Of a stretch of DNA of 64,000 nt, positions 50,021 through 60,339 are shown one piece after another (within the stretch, counting starts at the first letter, position 1; every line of letters begins with the position of its first letter). The notes under the pieces were generated by a model, which saw only the letters and a program-made list of their open reading frames with translations, did no database searches and was not told the DNA's origin. A program made the position numbers and the translations under genes. The stretch is taken from NCBI RefSeq assembly GCF_030704535.1, contig NC_081815.1, positions 7,884,501-7,948,500 on the forward strand, in the 5' to 3' direction. Origin of the DNA: Vitis vinifera (taxonomy: Eukaryota > Streptophyta > Magnoliopsida > Vitales > Vitaceae).

Positions 50021-50552
50021 GAAGTATAAACCTTCTTCCAAATATCAAAGTATTTGGAAATCCTTTCTAAAACTAGATCATGAAAGCTCTTGGGTTCCCT
50101 CCAAAAAGGACACTCAAAGAGGATATGGGCCAACTAGGGACTCTAGAATCTAAGTGGGGAAGCTAAAGCTCAAACTTGGTCCTGATTCACACCAATGATA
50201 CCCAACAAAGTGCATTTTTATCTAACTTTAGCTTAAGCCCAAACATCATTAGAATTAGTTTAAAGTTTTGTTGGTAACTTGGCCTAAAGACATGCCCAAG
50301 CATCATTAAAATTAGCTTAAGGTTTTGCCAATTATATGGCCTAGCTCGTAAGAAAAGATGGCATCATCTACGAACTATAGATGAGTTATATACCCACCAA
50401 AAAAAACCCTTTAAGATGCCACACTCCTCTACTCTCAATATCAATCTGCCCAAAACATCAGCCACTGTGGTGAAAAATAAAGGGGGAATGCGGATCACCC
50501 TATGTTAAGCCTGTAGACACCTTAATCCATCCTCTTAACACACCCATTATTA

Positions 50553-51035
50553 TTATTATTGTTTTTGATAGGTAAACAAAAGATATATTAAAAGCGCCAA
50601 AAAGAAAGCACACAAAAGTACACGGGATGTAAACAACAAAAGCCAAAAGATGGCCAAAAAAGGAAAGGGGGACAAAAAACTACTCCCTCCCTTAGTGAGT
50701 ACCCAACCAATCAATAAAGTCACAAGGGGACATAGGGCCTTCAGATATGAACATCTTGGACTAGGAAAACAAATTATAGAGGAAAAAAGTTTTTCAGTCT
50801 TAGGATGAGGAGCTCCTCATTCTTGAACGACCTTCTATTTCTCTCCTTCCAAATTGTCCAAAAGAGACACAAAGGGGCTGCTCCCCACACTTTCTTCCGC
50901 TTCCTCCCAACACAAGACACGCCAAGCCAACAAAGTCTCCCTTACAGAAGAAGACAGCACCCAAGAAACACCAAAGAGAGAAAACAAAAGCTGCCACAAT
51001 GCCCTTGCTGCACTACAGTGAAGCAAAATGTAGTC
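50553..51035 (-). mobile_element. Severely 5'-truncated LINE with 17-bp target duplication
   Basis: The 17-mer TAACACACCCATTATTA occurs at 50536-50552 and 51036-51052. Between the copies the minus strand encodes 'DYILLHCSAARALWQLLFSL' plus 'VSWVLSSSVRETLLAW', the LINE zinc-binding end, and closes with 'tttgtttacctatcaaaaa' and an AAT-rich tail. The TSD interrupts the old-LINE phrase 'NVAVLIMGVL|RGWIKV', so this fragment landed inside the old LINE in the same orientation and made a chimeric frame (51092-50835). No internal function is likely. Confidence 0.92.
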
Positions 51036-51110
51036 TAACACACCCATTATTAACACTGCAACATTAATTGTTGATGAGCATCCACAACTCAAGGAGATTG
51101 ATCATGCAAA

Positions 51111-53036
51111 AAAAATGCAAAAATCCAAACGGTACTTTATAATGACTAGCATAACCTAAAAAATACAACTAATTTGGGACAACTTTTGAACACCAAAATC
51201 AAGATATCCAGCCAAAAAGATCAAAAGAGCACAATGTTTAGAAAGATCTGCTAGCAAATCAATAATCAAATGCAATAGATCAATCAAATGAGTCATAAGT
51301 TCAGTTGTGTTCACAATATTTTCCAAATGGATTCCTCATTCTAAATTTCCTTCATGAAGCTTACAGGATAAGGATATATGATCAAACATGTTGATGGCAC
51401 TCAAAGATACACTGGCTACAAAAGGAATCAGAACAAAACCAATTCAAAAAGGAGGAAATATACAAACCAGGCTGTGTGTATTAAGTTTAATGCATATGGA
51501 GGCAAGGTAATTCTATAACTGCAAGAATGAAACAGACCGGTTCAAACTTCTAAAGAGTTCTCTACTTATGGAAACAAGTATCTATTACATCATAATGGCT
51601 AGAAGCCACGCCAAAAGAAACCATCCAAGATGACAACAAGGAAGAAAATTCAGCAGAGGAGAGAAGAAAAGTATAACAGAATATACAAAGCTGAAAACGA
51701 AACAGGGGCCAAAAGAACCTTAAAATTGCATCTGAATGAAAATCTACAAGTTTATACCCTATTTTATAAATACAAAAAATAATGGAAAAGCACCTGAGGT
51801 GACATGAACCACATACACAGGTGTAATCTAACTGCAAACGAAGAACTAATTGAAATCCATGAGAGATCACCTCCTGCTCAAGGATGGACCCTCTAACCAA
51901 GACCGCAAGAGAGCAAACCCCTTTTGATCTTGGAGAATGATGATCCTGTCATCAGATGTGTATGAGTCGCTAAGTTTACACTGAGACAAAGAACCGAAGC
52001 AAAACAAGATTAATCTGTGACATTTCTACCAACAAAGCACTGTATTATTATACTTGTTTTAAAAGTATATATTTCATCCATCAGCAAAACAGACCCAGTG
52101 TGATCCATCATCACATGCCTTATTAGTCCCCAATGTTACCCTGAGACCATCAACTAAAGAAGCAAAATTAAAAAACAGCACCAACAACTAAAAAAAAACA
52201 TCATCAAGAGTCCAACAGGACACAAATGACAAATGATTCAAGAAAGAGATGTACAATGCCAGGAATTCTTGATTAAGAAATAGAAAGAAGACACTCCATA
52301 CCTTGATACACAGCCCAAAATCAAACCACACAGCCAACCATATTCAGCATTGTGATTCATGACAATGTTAATTGTGATCTCTCTTACAACGACCAAGGCA
52401 AATACATGAGCATAGGGCAAATTATTTAATAGAAATACATCACAACAGGGAGTCAAAAAGCAGATTGACCATGTTTATAATAACCGGTATTCCACAAGGG
52501 GCCTCAAAAAAATCCAAAAGTCTGTCAATGGCTCTCTTGGCATGTAGCTGACATGCATACTAAAGAAAATGTGATGGAGCATAGAAAGCCAGGGAGGGAA
52601 TAGAATTTTATGTGCTCAGCAAGTTCAACTCCATCAGCTTCCACATATTTGAATCAAAGTTTCAGACATCCATCCAGGACAGGACAGTTCAGGATAGCAG
52701 AAATCAAAATCAGCTTATTCTTCCATCAAATTCTTTAACCCAGTTATTTTAAAATTATCCCACAAAAGCAACCCTAACACTAAGTGATAACCAACTGCAT
52801 ATGCAAGCTATTAAAGAAATAGCAAGATTTATGCAATGGACCACACTGAAAATGGCAGCATTTTACTACAAAAACTGAACAACAAAATTCGCACGGAAAT
52901 TCCAGTGAGGGAGAAATAGGTAGAAGAGAAATCCATAAGTAAAAACAAAAAAAGACAATCCCACACAAATGTAGTCAACAGACAGTTTTATTTTTATTTT
53001 TTTATTTCATACTTTTTTTTCTCTTTCAATGAGTAT
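51111..53036. other. Non-coding 3' flank of CAF1
   Basis: I recognise no gene. The part next to 53036 should be CAF1 3' UTR; poly-T rich text at 52986-53010 (AATAAA-like words on the minus strand) gives a possible early polyadenylation signal. The sequence is of ordinary complexity with fewer homopolymers than the AT-rich spacers, so a longer 3' UTR or an untranslated exon is possible. Confidence 0.4.
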
Positions 53037-53849
53037 TCATCCACTCTCAACACCAAGACCATACAACACACCAGCATATTTCTCAGGAGACCCATTAAAG
53101 AAATCTTTTTTCAATTTCATGAATGTACAACATGTGAGCAAACTATCCGAACCAGCTTGATGACAAGAACCAATTCTCTCAACACCCAACAGCTCTGCGA
53201 GCTTGTTCAACCCACCATGAAGGCTATTACAGAACTTCATGAGATGCTTGATATCATAAAGTATAGGGAAGTATATTCTGATCAGCTCAAAGAAACCGGC
53301 CTGTGTCTCGGGCAGATTCTGGGAAGTAAGTAGCTTCAGCAAGTAGCCAAAATCATACCCACTATGAAATGTAACCCAATGCACACTCTCATTCAATACG
53401 ATTCCTGAAGACATTAGCAATTCACTAAACCGACGTGCATCCACACCTTTTTCATTGTTCTTCTTAAAATCGATACCACTCTGCTTTAACAGTTCGATGG
53501 AGTCATGAGCAAACACATCCTCGTTGAGGTTAAACTCCCGGAAATTAAATTGCCATACGCAATACCTTTCAGTTCCACAGGTGGGAAAATTTCCATGTTC
53601 ATCAGAAAATGTAAGACCCAATTGAATCAACTTCAAAAGATCAACGTTGGTCTTCAGGGTCTGAAAATTATACTCATTGTTGTTCTTGAAATTCCCTACT
53701 GAACGAAGTACAACACCGGGAAACTCGGTATCCATAGCTATGTAAGGGTAATCATCTAAAAGTCCACGAATCAATCGAATCTCATCTTCAAGATTATCAT
53801 CCCAAACGTCCCTGATATGAAACGTATCATTCACGAGCACATCCGACAT
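53037..53849 (-). CDS. CAF1: CCR4-associated factor 1 (CAF1/POP2) mRNA deadenylase
   Basis: A catalytic subunit of the CCR4-NOT complex that shortens mRNA poly(A) tails. Intronless CDS of 270 aa, within the usual 270-285 aa of plant CAF1 proteins. The DEDDh exonuclease residues are all present: Asp40 and Glu42 in '[10 protein letters not shown]', Asp166 in '[11 protein letters not shown]', and His230/Asp235 in '[10 protein letters not shown]'. Other family landmarks are '[20 protein letters not shown]', '[20 protein letters not shown]', '[14 protein letters not shown]' and '[17 protein letters not shown]'. The start [20 protein letters not shown] matches the family. A 5' UTR intron (53930-54162) and two upstream ORFs precede it, suggesting translational control. 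It most resembles the CAF1-6/7-type (Arabidopsis At2g32070 group, recalled). Confidence 0.96.
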   Translation of the reverse strand: MSDVLVNDTFHIRDVWDDNLEDEIRLIRGLLDDYPYIAMDTEFPGVVLRSVGNFKNNNEYNFQTLKTNVDLLKLIQLGLTFSDEHGNFPTCGTERYCVWQFNFREFNLNEDVFAHDSIELLKQSGIDFKKNNEKGVDARRFSELLMSSGIVLNESVHWVTFHSGYDFGYLLKLLTSQNLPETQAGFFELIRIYFPILYDIKHLMKFCNSLHGGLNKLAELLGVERIGSCHQAGSDSLLTCCTFMKLKKDFFNGSPEKYAGVLYGLGVESG

Positions 53850-53909
53850 TCTCGCACAATTGCATCACACAACAATAACCTCTCGAGAATGAAGCCGGAA
53901 ACAAACCAT
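53827..53909 (-). promoter_or_regulatory. Two overlapping uORFs in the CAF1 leader
   Basis: In the second leader exon, uORF1 (53909-53865) encodes MVCFRLHSREVIVV and stops. Its TGA overlaps the ATG of uORF2 (TGATG) at 53865. uORF2 (53865-53827) encodes [12 protein letters not shown] in a different frame from CAF1 and ends 20 nt past the CAF1 start codon (53849). Ribosomes initiating at either uORF would be diverted, so leaky scanning or reinitiation would be needed for CAF1. Confidence 0.7.
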
Positions 53910-53929
53910 AAGCAACAAAAACCCTAAAT

Positions 53930-54162
53930 CTGCAGAACAGGGAAAAAGAAGAACCCAGAAATCAACACAAACAACACCCAAATCTTTGAATAAAGGGAAA
54001 ATAATGAAAACCATACTTCTGCAAAACCCCCGAAAGGAAACAAACCCTAAACAAACAATAATACTTGAAAAAAGGCCCAAAAATCCCCAGAACTCAGGAA
54101 ACCCGAAAAGCAGAAACGAAACAACCTCGCACGAAGGGAAAATGAAAGGCATGAGATCTGAC
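53930..54162 (-). other. 5' UTR intron of CAF1
   Basis: On the minus strand a donor CATTCAG|GTCAGATC (exon ends 54163) pairs with an acceptor after a pyrimidine tract, ttctgcag|ATTTAGGG (exon resumes 53929). The intron is about 233 nt. Leader introns are common in this gene family. Inferred from splice motifs only. Confidence 0.6.
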
Positions 54163-54425
54163 CTGAATGCTATAGAAATGGGCGGCAGTAATTAGAGAAA
54201 TGTGGCAGCGGGTAGCGGTGAAACGGGGTTTTCTTGGAATTTTGTAGATAAAATCCTGGTCAAGAAACTAGGGTTTCGTAGACAATGAGAGATGGGTTTT
54301 GCAGAGGAAGGGCTTTTGAACCGCGGGTCGTGCCTTCCTTTGCTTTACATCGTAACAGAGGGAGAGGAGGGAAATTAGAGTGAAAAGTTACAGGAAGAGC
54401 TGATAATTGATAATTCATGAGTCCT

Positions 54426-54434
54426 TTTTTTATA
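54426..54434 (-). promoter_or_regulatory. Probable TATA box of CAF1
   Basis: The minus strand reads gCTATAAAAAAAGG. A plausible leader begins ~30 nt downstream (about 54395) and runs through C/T-rich sequence to the 5' UTR donor at 54163. The tRNA gene lies only ~450 bp upstream in the opposite orientation. Confidence 0.5.
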
Positions 54435-54882
54435 GCAATTTTTTGTTTTTTTTAATTATTTTTTTCTTATTTTTATTTCATTCTTACAAGACATGCCCTG
54501 TTGGACTGACGTGGATGGGTCAGATTCTGTGATTAAAATATTATTGGCAGTTTTTTAATTAAAATATATATATATATATATATATATATTGGCAGGTTTA
54601 TTTTACTAGGATAAAAATATTAAAAATAAAAAAATAAAAATATGATTTCATTCTTTTATTCAAATATTTCTATATTACATTAATGGGACCCTGTATACTG
54701 TATAGTGATGTTAATGGGGTTGTGTTGACTGCTGGTCAACCATCACCCAATATGTTGCTTGTTGAGACCCACATCATCAAGTGCTCGACTCCACCATTCT
54801 GATTCAAGTGGCCTCAACTTTTCACTCAAAATCATCTTAATTTTTATCTTCATTTAATTACTGGGTCAAGTCTTGACAGCAA

Positions 54883-54956
54883 GCTTTCATAGCTCAGTTG
54901 GTTAGAGCACCCGTTTAGTAAGCGGGAGGTCTTGAGTTCGACTCTCAATGAAAGCA
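54883..54956 (+). tRNA. tRNA-Thr (anticodon AGU)
   Basis: A 74-nt cloverleaf. Acceptor stem GCTTTCA pairs with TGAAAGC plus discriminator A. The D-arm/A-box is TAGCTCAGTTGGTTAGAGC. The anticodon stem CCCGT/GCGGG encloses loop TTAGTAA with anticodon AGT. The T-arm/B-box is GAGTTCGACTC. There is no intron and no CCA is encoded, as usual for nuclear genes. A TTTT at 54972-54975 can terminate Pol III. A 'tcaag' word lies ~15 nt upstream, similar to the CAA motif favoured for plant tRNA initiation. All stems pair, so the gene looks active. Confidence 0.96.
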
Positions 54957-54984
54957 AAAGTGTCAATTTGATTTTGAGCAAGGT

Positions 54985-55935
54985 TTTGGAAAGAGACCGG
55001 GGTTTTTCAAGTTGGATGAAATAAGGCACAGCAGGTAGATTTTTGTTGTGCTCTATGGAGGCGAGGAGGTTTACTCTGGTGCCCCTTTTTAAGGTAGGGG
55101 ATACCCGGGGGTGGGGGTGGGGGGTGGAGTACTCCTGCTGGGAAGTTAAGAAGCCTTGTTCTTCTAACCACAAGGCTGAAAAACACCCTCCATAAGGCAG
55201 TTGGTGCCTCGGTGGCCCCTATGAAAGACAAGTGTTTTGCTGATGTAGTACATGGTTCTCCAGCAAAGGCTGGTGACGCAGTGTCAGTGTGGATTCAGGT
55301 AGGGCAAGGTAACGCTAGAAGAAATTAAGAGGCCCTTGGAGGATGTGTCATGGGTCATTAGGGGAAAATCCTCAGATTACGTTCAAGATTTACCCACTTT
55401 AAAGGGGTGGGTAATGCACAATAGGAGTTTCCAGGGGAACGTCAAGTTGGTCCACTTAGGAGGTGCACTCATTTTGTCTGATTTTGAGATGATTTCTAAT
55501 GAAGAAATAGTCAAGAAGATGTTCATGGGCAAGTTGCTTTTTCTGGAAAGATGGTCTCCAAGTGTGGGACGCTTGAGGAATGGGGTTTGTCTTAGTGAGA
55601 TATGAGTGAGAATAATGTGCCTTCCAGTGCATTTATGGGATAGGGAACTCTTTATAAACTTGGGAAACACTTGCAATGGCTTCATGGTAGTTGATGAAGA
55701 CACAACTTACAGTCAGAATTTGCAGTGGGCCAAAGTCCTCGTCAAAGCTAAAGATAGAATTTTGTCTAGTCTATTGAATGTGGTGGTCTATTCTTCGTGC
55801 TTTGCAATTCGGTTATGGTGGAAATCCCCATCATCAATGGAGCAAGTTGCTCCAAGGATTATCAGCAAAGAGCTAGGAGGGCAAGAAAATATTACATTGC
55901 TGTCATGCACAGAGGGGTGCGTGGGCAATTAGGAG
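54985..55935 (+). pseudogene. LINE ORF1 fossil with DUF4283-like domain
   Basis: Diverged coding text on the plus strand: 'EARRGGFSLVPLF', then the frame 55336-55605 ('GALILSDFEMISNEEIVKKM', 'LLFLERWSPSVG'). It continues in a second frame from 55616 ('LPVHLWDRELFINLGNTCNG', 'VDEDTTYSQNLQWAKVLVKA', 'VVYSSCFAIRLWW'). The pattern RWSP...LPxHLW...D....W.RVLVKA is that of the DUF4283/gag-like N-terminal ORF1 of plant L1 LINEs. Stops and at least one frameshift are present. A C-rich/G-rich repeat at 55100-55125 interrupts it. No RT part follows; it ends near a TA microsatellite (55958-55975). Confidence 0.8.
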
Positions 55936-56439
55936 CTTTTATTCCAAAAAGAGTGGTATATATATATATATATATACACAAACAAATACTCAATGAAATT
56001 AAGTTCTATTTAGATTTGAAAGTCAAAATAAGTTTTATTTAGATTGAAGACAAAAAAATCAAACATCATCAAAATTGCAATATAGCTCCTTTGAAATTAT
56101 TGTCTTTACCTTCAGCTGCTAATTAAATCCAAAAACATAAAGGCAACCCCATTTAAATCAGTTTTGCAGATCTACAACAAATATTGGAAAGTATGAAATT
56201 TGTTTGTTACTTAAAACAATCATTTAGAGTTCATATAAAGATGATGACAAATGATGATGACACTCAATTTACATCAAATCTCCTTGGCAACTAAGGTTCA
56301 CACAGCCCAATATAATGATAGAGCCCAGCTGCAAATCCCAACTGGTTTTGAAAAACCTGCTAAAAGTTTCATCCTTCCCCATCCTATACTGTTGTGGAAC
56401 ACTGATGAATATTACATAAAGATGATCTTGGCACAAGCA
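55936..56439. other. 3' flank of TRAPPC5
   Basis: No gene. Minus-strand AATAAA at 56039-56034, 400 nt after the TRAPPC5 stop, is a reasonable polyadenylation signal. A TA microsatellite sits at 55958-55975. Confidence 0.45.
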
Positions 56440-56888
56440 TCAACCCAATCTTGCTTCTCTTCTCAGTACCTGAAAGTGGGGAAAACCGAGAATGAGGAGG
56501 AAAATCGAACATTACAGAAACCAGGGTGAGGATTTGCAAAGAATGAAAAGGAAACCACAACCCTAGATTATGTTGGAAGCATGAGTTCACCATTTATTTA
56601 TTTACTCACTGCAGAACCTAACAAAATATGTCCTTTTGGTGTACTATGTAAATAGGCCGTGGCAATAAAAATTAAGAAAGAGAAATTTGTAACTTGGGAA
56701 GTAAAATCATGCTATGCTGTGAAAAATGCTGGGCAGGCAGAGAGCAGAAAGAGCATTGTCGTGAACTTCAAAGCCCATTCAAGTTTCAGAAGTTCTTTTT
56801 TTTTCCAAAAAAAACAAAAAAAAGTGAGGATCAGGACATAAAATTAGATGAATGGACTTAGCTAAAAGATCTCACATCAGAAATATAT

Positions 56889-56921
<33 letters not shown>

Positions 56922-58727
56922 GGGATAATTCCAAGTGGAGATAAGTGGTGGAACAAATTCAAGTTCACGCCAAACAAATAGGACAATCAATCAGAACTAA
57001 TAATTCCTTGTCCCAGTATGATTTCGCAAATGCTAAACACTGCAAAACCCCAAGGAACAGTGAGGATATGAATGCATGAAAATTAGATGAGCCACTGATT
57101 AAGTTACATTTTAAGGTTTGCACTAGCATAAGCCACTTGATTGTGAGATTATTTCGAGTTCACTGTTTTTAGAATTGGCTGTATGAAGTTTTCTTTATGG
57201 GTCCAAGGAAACCTGCTAATGGTTCCTATTTCCGGTTATATGACCCCTAATGTCATGCTAGTTTGATGGACTAGACAGAGGACATTTTGGATAAAAGATA
57301 AGTTGAATAAGCATGCTAATGCACCAAAGACAAAAGCTAGTTCATATGACTCAAGAAGTGTATGAAAAGTACCAACTGAAAAGGTTGCAGAACCTGCATG
57401 TTTTACATGATAGTTGAGCCCACAGTAATGGTAACAATGAAATACAATATCTGGTCACTGGGCATTTGCATGCAAAAACCTTTTTGCTGAACACTGTCCT
57501 TATGTCCATGCAACATATGATCATCTTTTTTGTCAGAATTGAAACAGTATTACCAATCATATTAAGCTCATACACAATGTTAATGTTATGCAGAGACACA
57601 CCACCAGCATAAGGATTACTTAATAGTAAAACAACCACTTTTTTCCTTTTTGTTAACAGATTGATATCAGTTTTGCTCAGAAATAATTGTGCAGAATGCT
57701 TGTATCAATTAACATGCAACATTATTAACCAAAGGAAAAGAGGAAAAAGTGGTTTGGAGGTGTTTAGTTCAGGTGGATCTTTGATCAAATTCAGAAGTAA
57801 TAGAAAAGGAATAACATATTACAACCACTTTTTCTATTTCTGTTAATAGGGTGATAGAAGCTTTGCTCAGAAATAATTGTGCAGAATGATACAGCAATTA
57901 ACATGGTACATCAAAAGTCAGATCAAGCATTGAAAAGTTATTTCCTTAGAAATTTGTTTTTGTGGGTGAAGATGTACATAGATATATGTTGTCTTTAAAT
58001 AATTTTGTAGATTGGTTGGATTCTTGCTAAAAGAGAGAGTTGCTTTTTGTGTTCTCTCTTTTTGGTTGAGCTTTTTGACACTAATTGTATATGTCAGGTA
58101 TACCAGGTGCGTCATCTCTTTGATGCTTGTTTATAAAGTCATATTATTTGCTTATTAAGAAAAAAAAAACATGGAACATTATTAACCAAAGGAAAAGAGG
58201 AAAAGGTGGTTTGGAGGTGTTTAGTTCATGTGGATCTGTGATCAAATGTGCAAGTAACAGAAAAGGGATAACATATGTTTACCTCTTCAGCAAATTTAAT
58301 CAAAATAGTTGTCCGAGGTCGTTGTTGACCCTCCATAGGTACAAAGTGAGCTGTTACCACAGCTGGAAAACCTGCACTATCCAAAACGCCCTTCAAAGAG
58401 AAAAAAATAAAAACTGTTTGTCAGAGCTTTCAATGACCAGAAGTACAGATAATTAGTAAAAACAAACATGGTACATACCCTTACAATGCCAGCAACAAAT
58501 GCACCACAGTTGAATGTTCCCATGTCTTTCGGTATTGAGATAAATCTGCAAACCAAGAATAGGCGTATTGACTGGGAATTACCATAAAATACAATCCTAG
58601 CTAGTTGTAACAGGCATAATGTAAATAGTAGACAATAATGAAATCTTTACCTATTAACCAGGAGCTCTTTCTCACTGATCATGTATTCATCTTCGTGCTC
58701 AGTACCTTTCTCAAGTGAGTCAGCTAC
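56440..58727 (-). CDS. TRS31: TRAPP complex subunit TRAPPC5/TRS31, 3' part of gene
   Basis: A core subunit of the TRAPP tethering complex (Bet3-like fold), acting at ER-Golgi and Golgi membranes. Four coding exons with GT-AG introns: 58727-58651 (VADSLEKGTEHEDEYMISEK...), 58545-58479 (FISIPKDMGTFNCGAFVAGI), 58390-58283 (GVLDSAGFPAVVTAHFVPME...) and 56469-56440 (VLRREARLG, stop). Frames join exactly; Arg is split between the first two. They give the last 94 residues of a protein of about 195. The N-terminal exon(s) were searched for by eye up to 64000 and not found, so they lie past the right edge, behind an intron longer than 5.2 kb. The 1.8-kb last intron carries a duplication and a LINE piece. 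Confidence 0.95.
57633..58280. repeat. Tandem duplication of ~190 bp in TRAPPC5 last intron, second copy split
   Basis: Unit 1 (57633-57821) runs from 'acaaccactttttt' through 'gctcagaaataattgtgcag' and 'acattattaaccaaaggaaa' to 'ggaataacatatta'. Unit 2 starts at 57822 with the same words, is interrupted after 'aattaacatgg' (57906), and resumes at 58169 ('acatggaacattattaacca') to end at 'gggataacatatg' beside the exon at 58283. Similarity is high with scattered changes. The interruption is a LINE 3' piece (separate entry). Confidence 0.85.
57907..58168 (+). mobile_element. 5'-truncated LINE 3' end inside the intron duplication
   Basis: About 260 bp ending in poly-A (58158-58168). It includes 'ttttgtagattggttggatt', 'ttgtgttctctctttttggt' and 'ttgtatatgtcaggtatacc', words resembling the 3' UTR of the plus-strand LINE at 49840-49950. 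ACATGG is repeated at 57901-57906 and 58169-58174, a target duplication of 6-7 bp. The element splits unit 2 of the tandem duplication, so it is younger than that event. Confidence 0.75.
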
Positions 58728-59358
58728 CTAATATGATATCAAATAGAAAATGATAAAGATGGCTGCATTTCATGGCATGATAAAAATTCATCAGGCCTCT
58801 TTTAACAGAAATGAAGAAGTATGGCCATCATACATAAAATTTGTGTGTTTAATATGGTTCCCGTGCCACACTTGAGTCCTAAAAGCTAATCACCCCCCAT
58901 TATTTAGTCATTTCCAAGGTTTGGAGGGACACTGACTGACAACACCCAATGCCCCAAATCTTCCAACCATATAGTTCTGGCTATTATAGAGATTCATAAA
59001 CATGCTCTCTTGTATTCATATGAAGAGAACTCTCACAACAAGCAGCAATAGTTTCTTTAAATTTGTAAATTAACTTCAGCTAACTATTTAATTCAAGAAA
59101 AAGCCAAATAGTAAGTAATTGTAAGCATTAAGACCAAGAGGATGGGTGCTGACAAAAATAGTTAAGCATACTCTTTCATATGCCAAACCTTTGGCCACAA
59201 CTTCCATTATGGTACATCAGAAGCATTCCTTACATCAATAGGCCAAGGCAGTCCTTGAAGCCAATCACATAATGTAGCTACTAGCAACCACAATTTTTTT
59301 TTTTTTTTAAATAAAATAAATAAATAAAATTATAATAATAATAAATAAATAAAAAGGA

Positions 59359-59395
<37 letters not shown>

Positions 59396-60330
59396 TTTGT
59401 TGTATCATGAATCAAAAAGTAGAAAAAGGATGAGCAAAGGTGAACAAGTCAATGTACAAAAAGAGTCCCACAGAAGGGCCTAAAAATGCCAATACAAAAA
59501 TCACACATTTTAAGGAGGCATAAACTCTGAAAATAATTTATAAAAAATAAAAGTTGTGAATCTGACTTGGAAAGTGAGGAGAGTGATCTTATATGAACAT
59601 GAAACAGTTCGTGAAAAAATTCAGAAAAAAGATCAAGGTTCAAAGTGTAAGACTAAGGCTAGAGATGAGCATAAGCTAGTAAAGAATTTGAAAAGTGAGT
59701 GCATTTGTCACCAGGATACACAAGGAACATGCAAGAAGACATCAGCAAGGATAGTGTTAAGAAACAACATGAGAAAATGGCAATGGAAAATCACTTTGGC
59801 ATATCAAACTTATTTCGTTCAACCCTAAAATTTGATCTGTTTTTTGCCTTTCTGCTTTAAGATGGTGTAGGTCTTTTAGGGCCACTATATTTGCATCCAC
59901 CAACTCATAATTGAAGTGGTCTTGATCTCATGTGTGGCCATCATTAGGTTGGGTCTGGGCTGTCTGGAGTTACGGAATTGCCCTCAACTCTCTGTAAAAA
60001 GAAGCTTTCTGGAAGCACTGGCACAGGTTTTTCTTCCTTCTGCAAATCAAACTTATTTTGTTCAATCTTAAAACTTGTTATGAAGATTCTATGATACATA
60101 TATACCCTTCTTTTTTGAAGTTTATCAAGATCTAAAAAACTGTACCCTATTATTAGAAGAAGCCAATTAGCTCCTAGTGGCCAATGAATTTGCTGACTGA
60201 TTGGCTAGCATTAAGGCCAGACCAAAAAAAATAAAATCCAACTCCATAAATACATCATATATTTTACTCACTAATAAATCCAAACTTCCCATGATCCCTT
60301 TTTCCTAAGATAACCAAAATATAACTGCAG
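58728..60330. other. TRAPPC5 upstream intron sequence
   Basis: No exon found. It contains a poly-T/A-rich stretch at 59291-59355 and a (GAAA)n microsatellite at about 59357-59393. A 90-codon frame (59556-59828) is lysine-rich and unrecognised. By inference this is intron DNA of TRAPPC5. Confidence 0.5.
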
Positions 60331-60339
60331 TTCAATCAC

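Larger units (their letters stand above)
45560..51110 (-). mobile_element. Old minus-strand LINE, split by at least three later insertions
   Basis: The pieces appear in LINE order on the minus strand. 51110-51052 and 50535-50460: RT motif 'NVAVLIMGV' then 'LRGWIKVSTGLT-GDPHSPF'. 50450-50350: 'ADVLGRLILRVEECGILKGF' and 'FVDDAIF' (catalytic FADD-like box). 50300-50030: 'LVLERISKYFDIWKKVYTS'. 47430-46890: '[20 protein letters not shown]' and the region after RT. 46400-46146: 'ASKKVNTNGILQNNDLLKLL', the zinc-binding zf-RVT region. The remainder to ~45560 is uncertain. Interrupting DNA: LINE 47435-50020 (plus), LINE fragment 50553-51035, hAT-type MITE 46500-46877. Many stops; a partial duplication at about 50235-50345. 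Boundaries are approximate. Confidence 0.72.

Noticed and set aside
54850..55173. Minus-strand 107-codon frame across the tRNA
   Set aside because: It overlaps the tRNA-Thr gene and LINE ORF1 on the other strand and has no recognisable domain.
59357..59393. Functional purine-rich element at the GAAA run
   Set aside because: A plain (GAAA)n microsatellite; nothing more can be supported.
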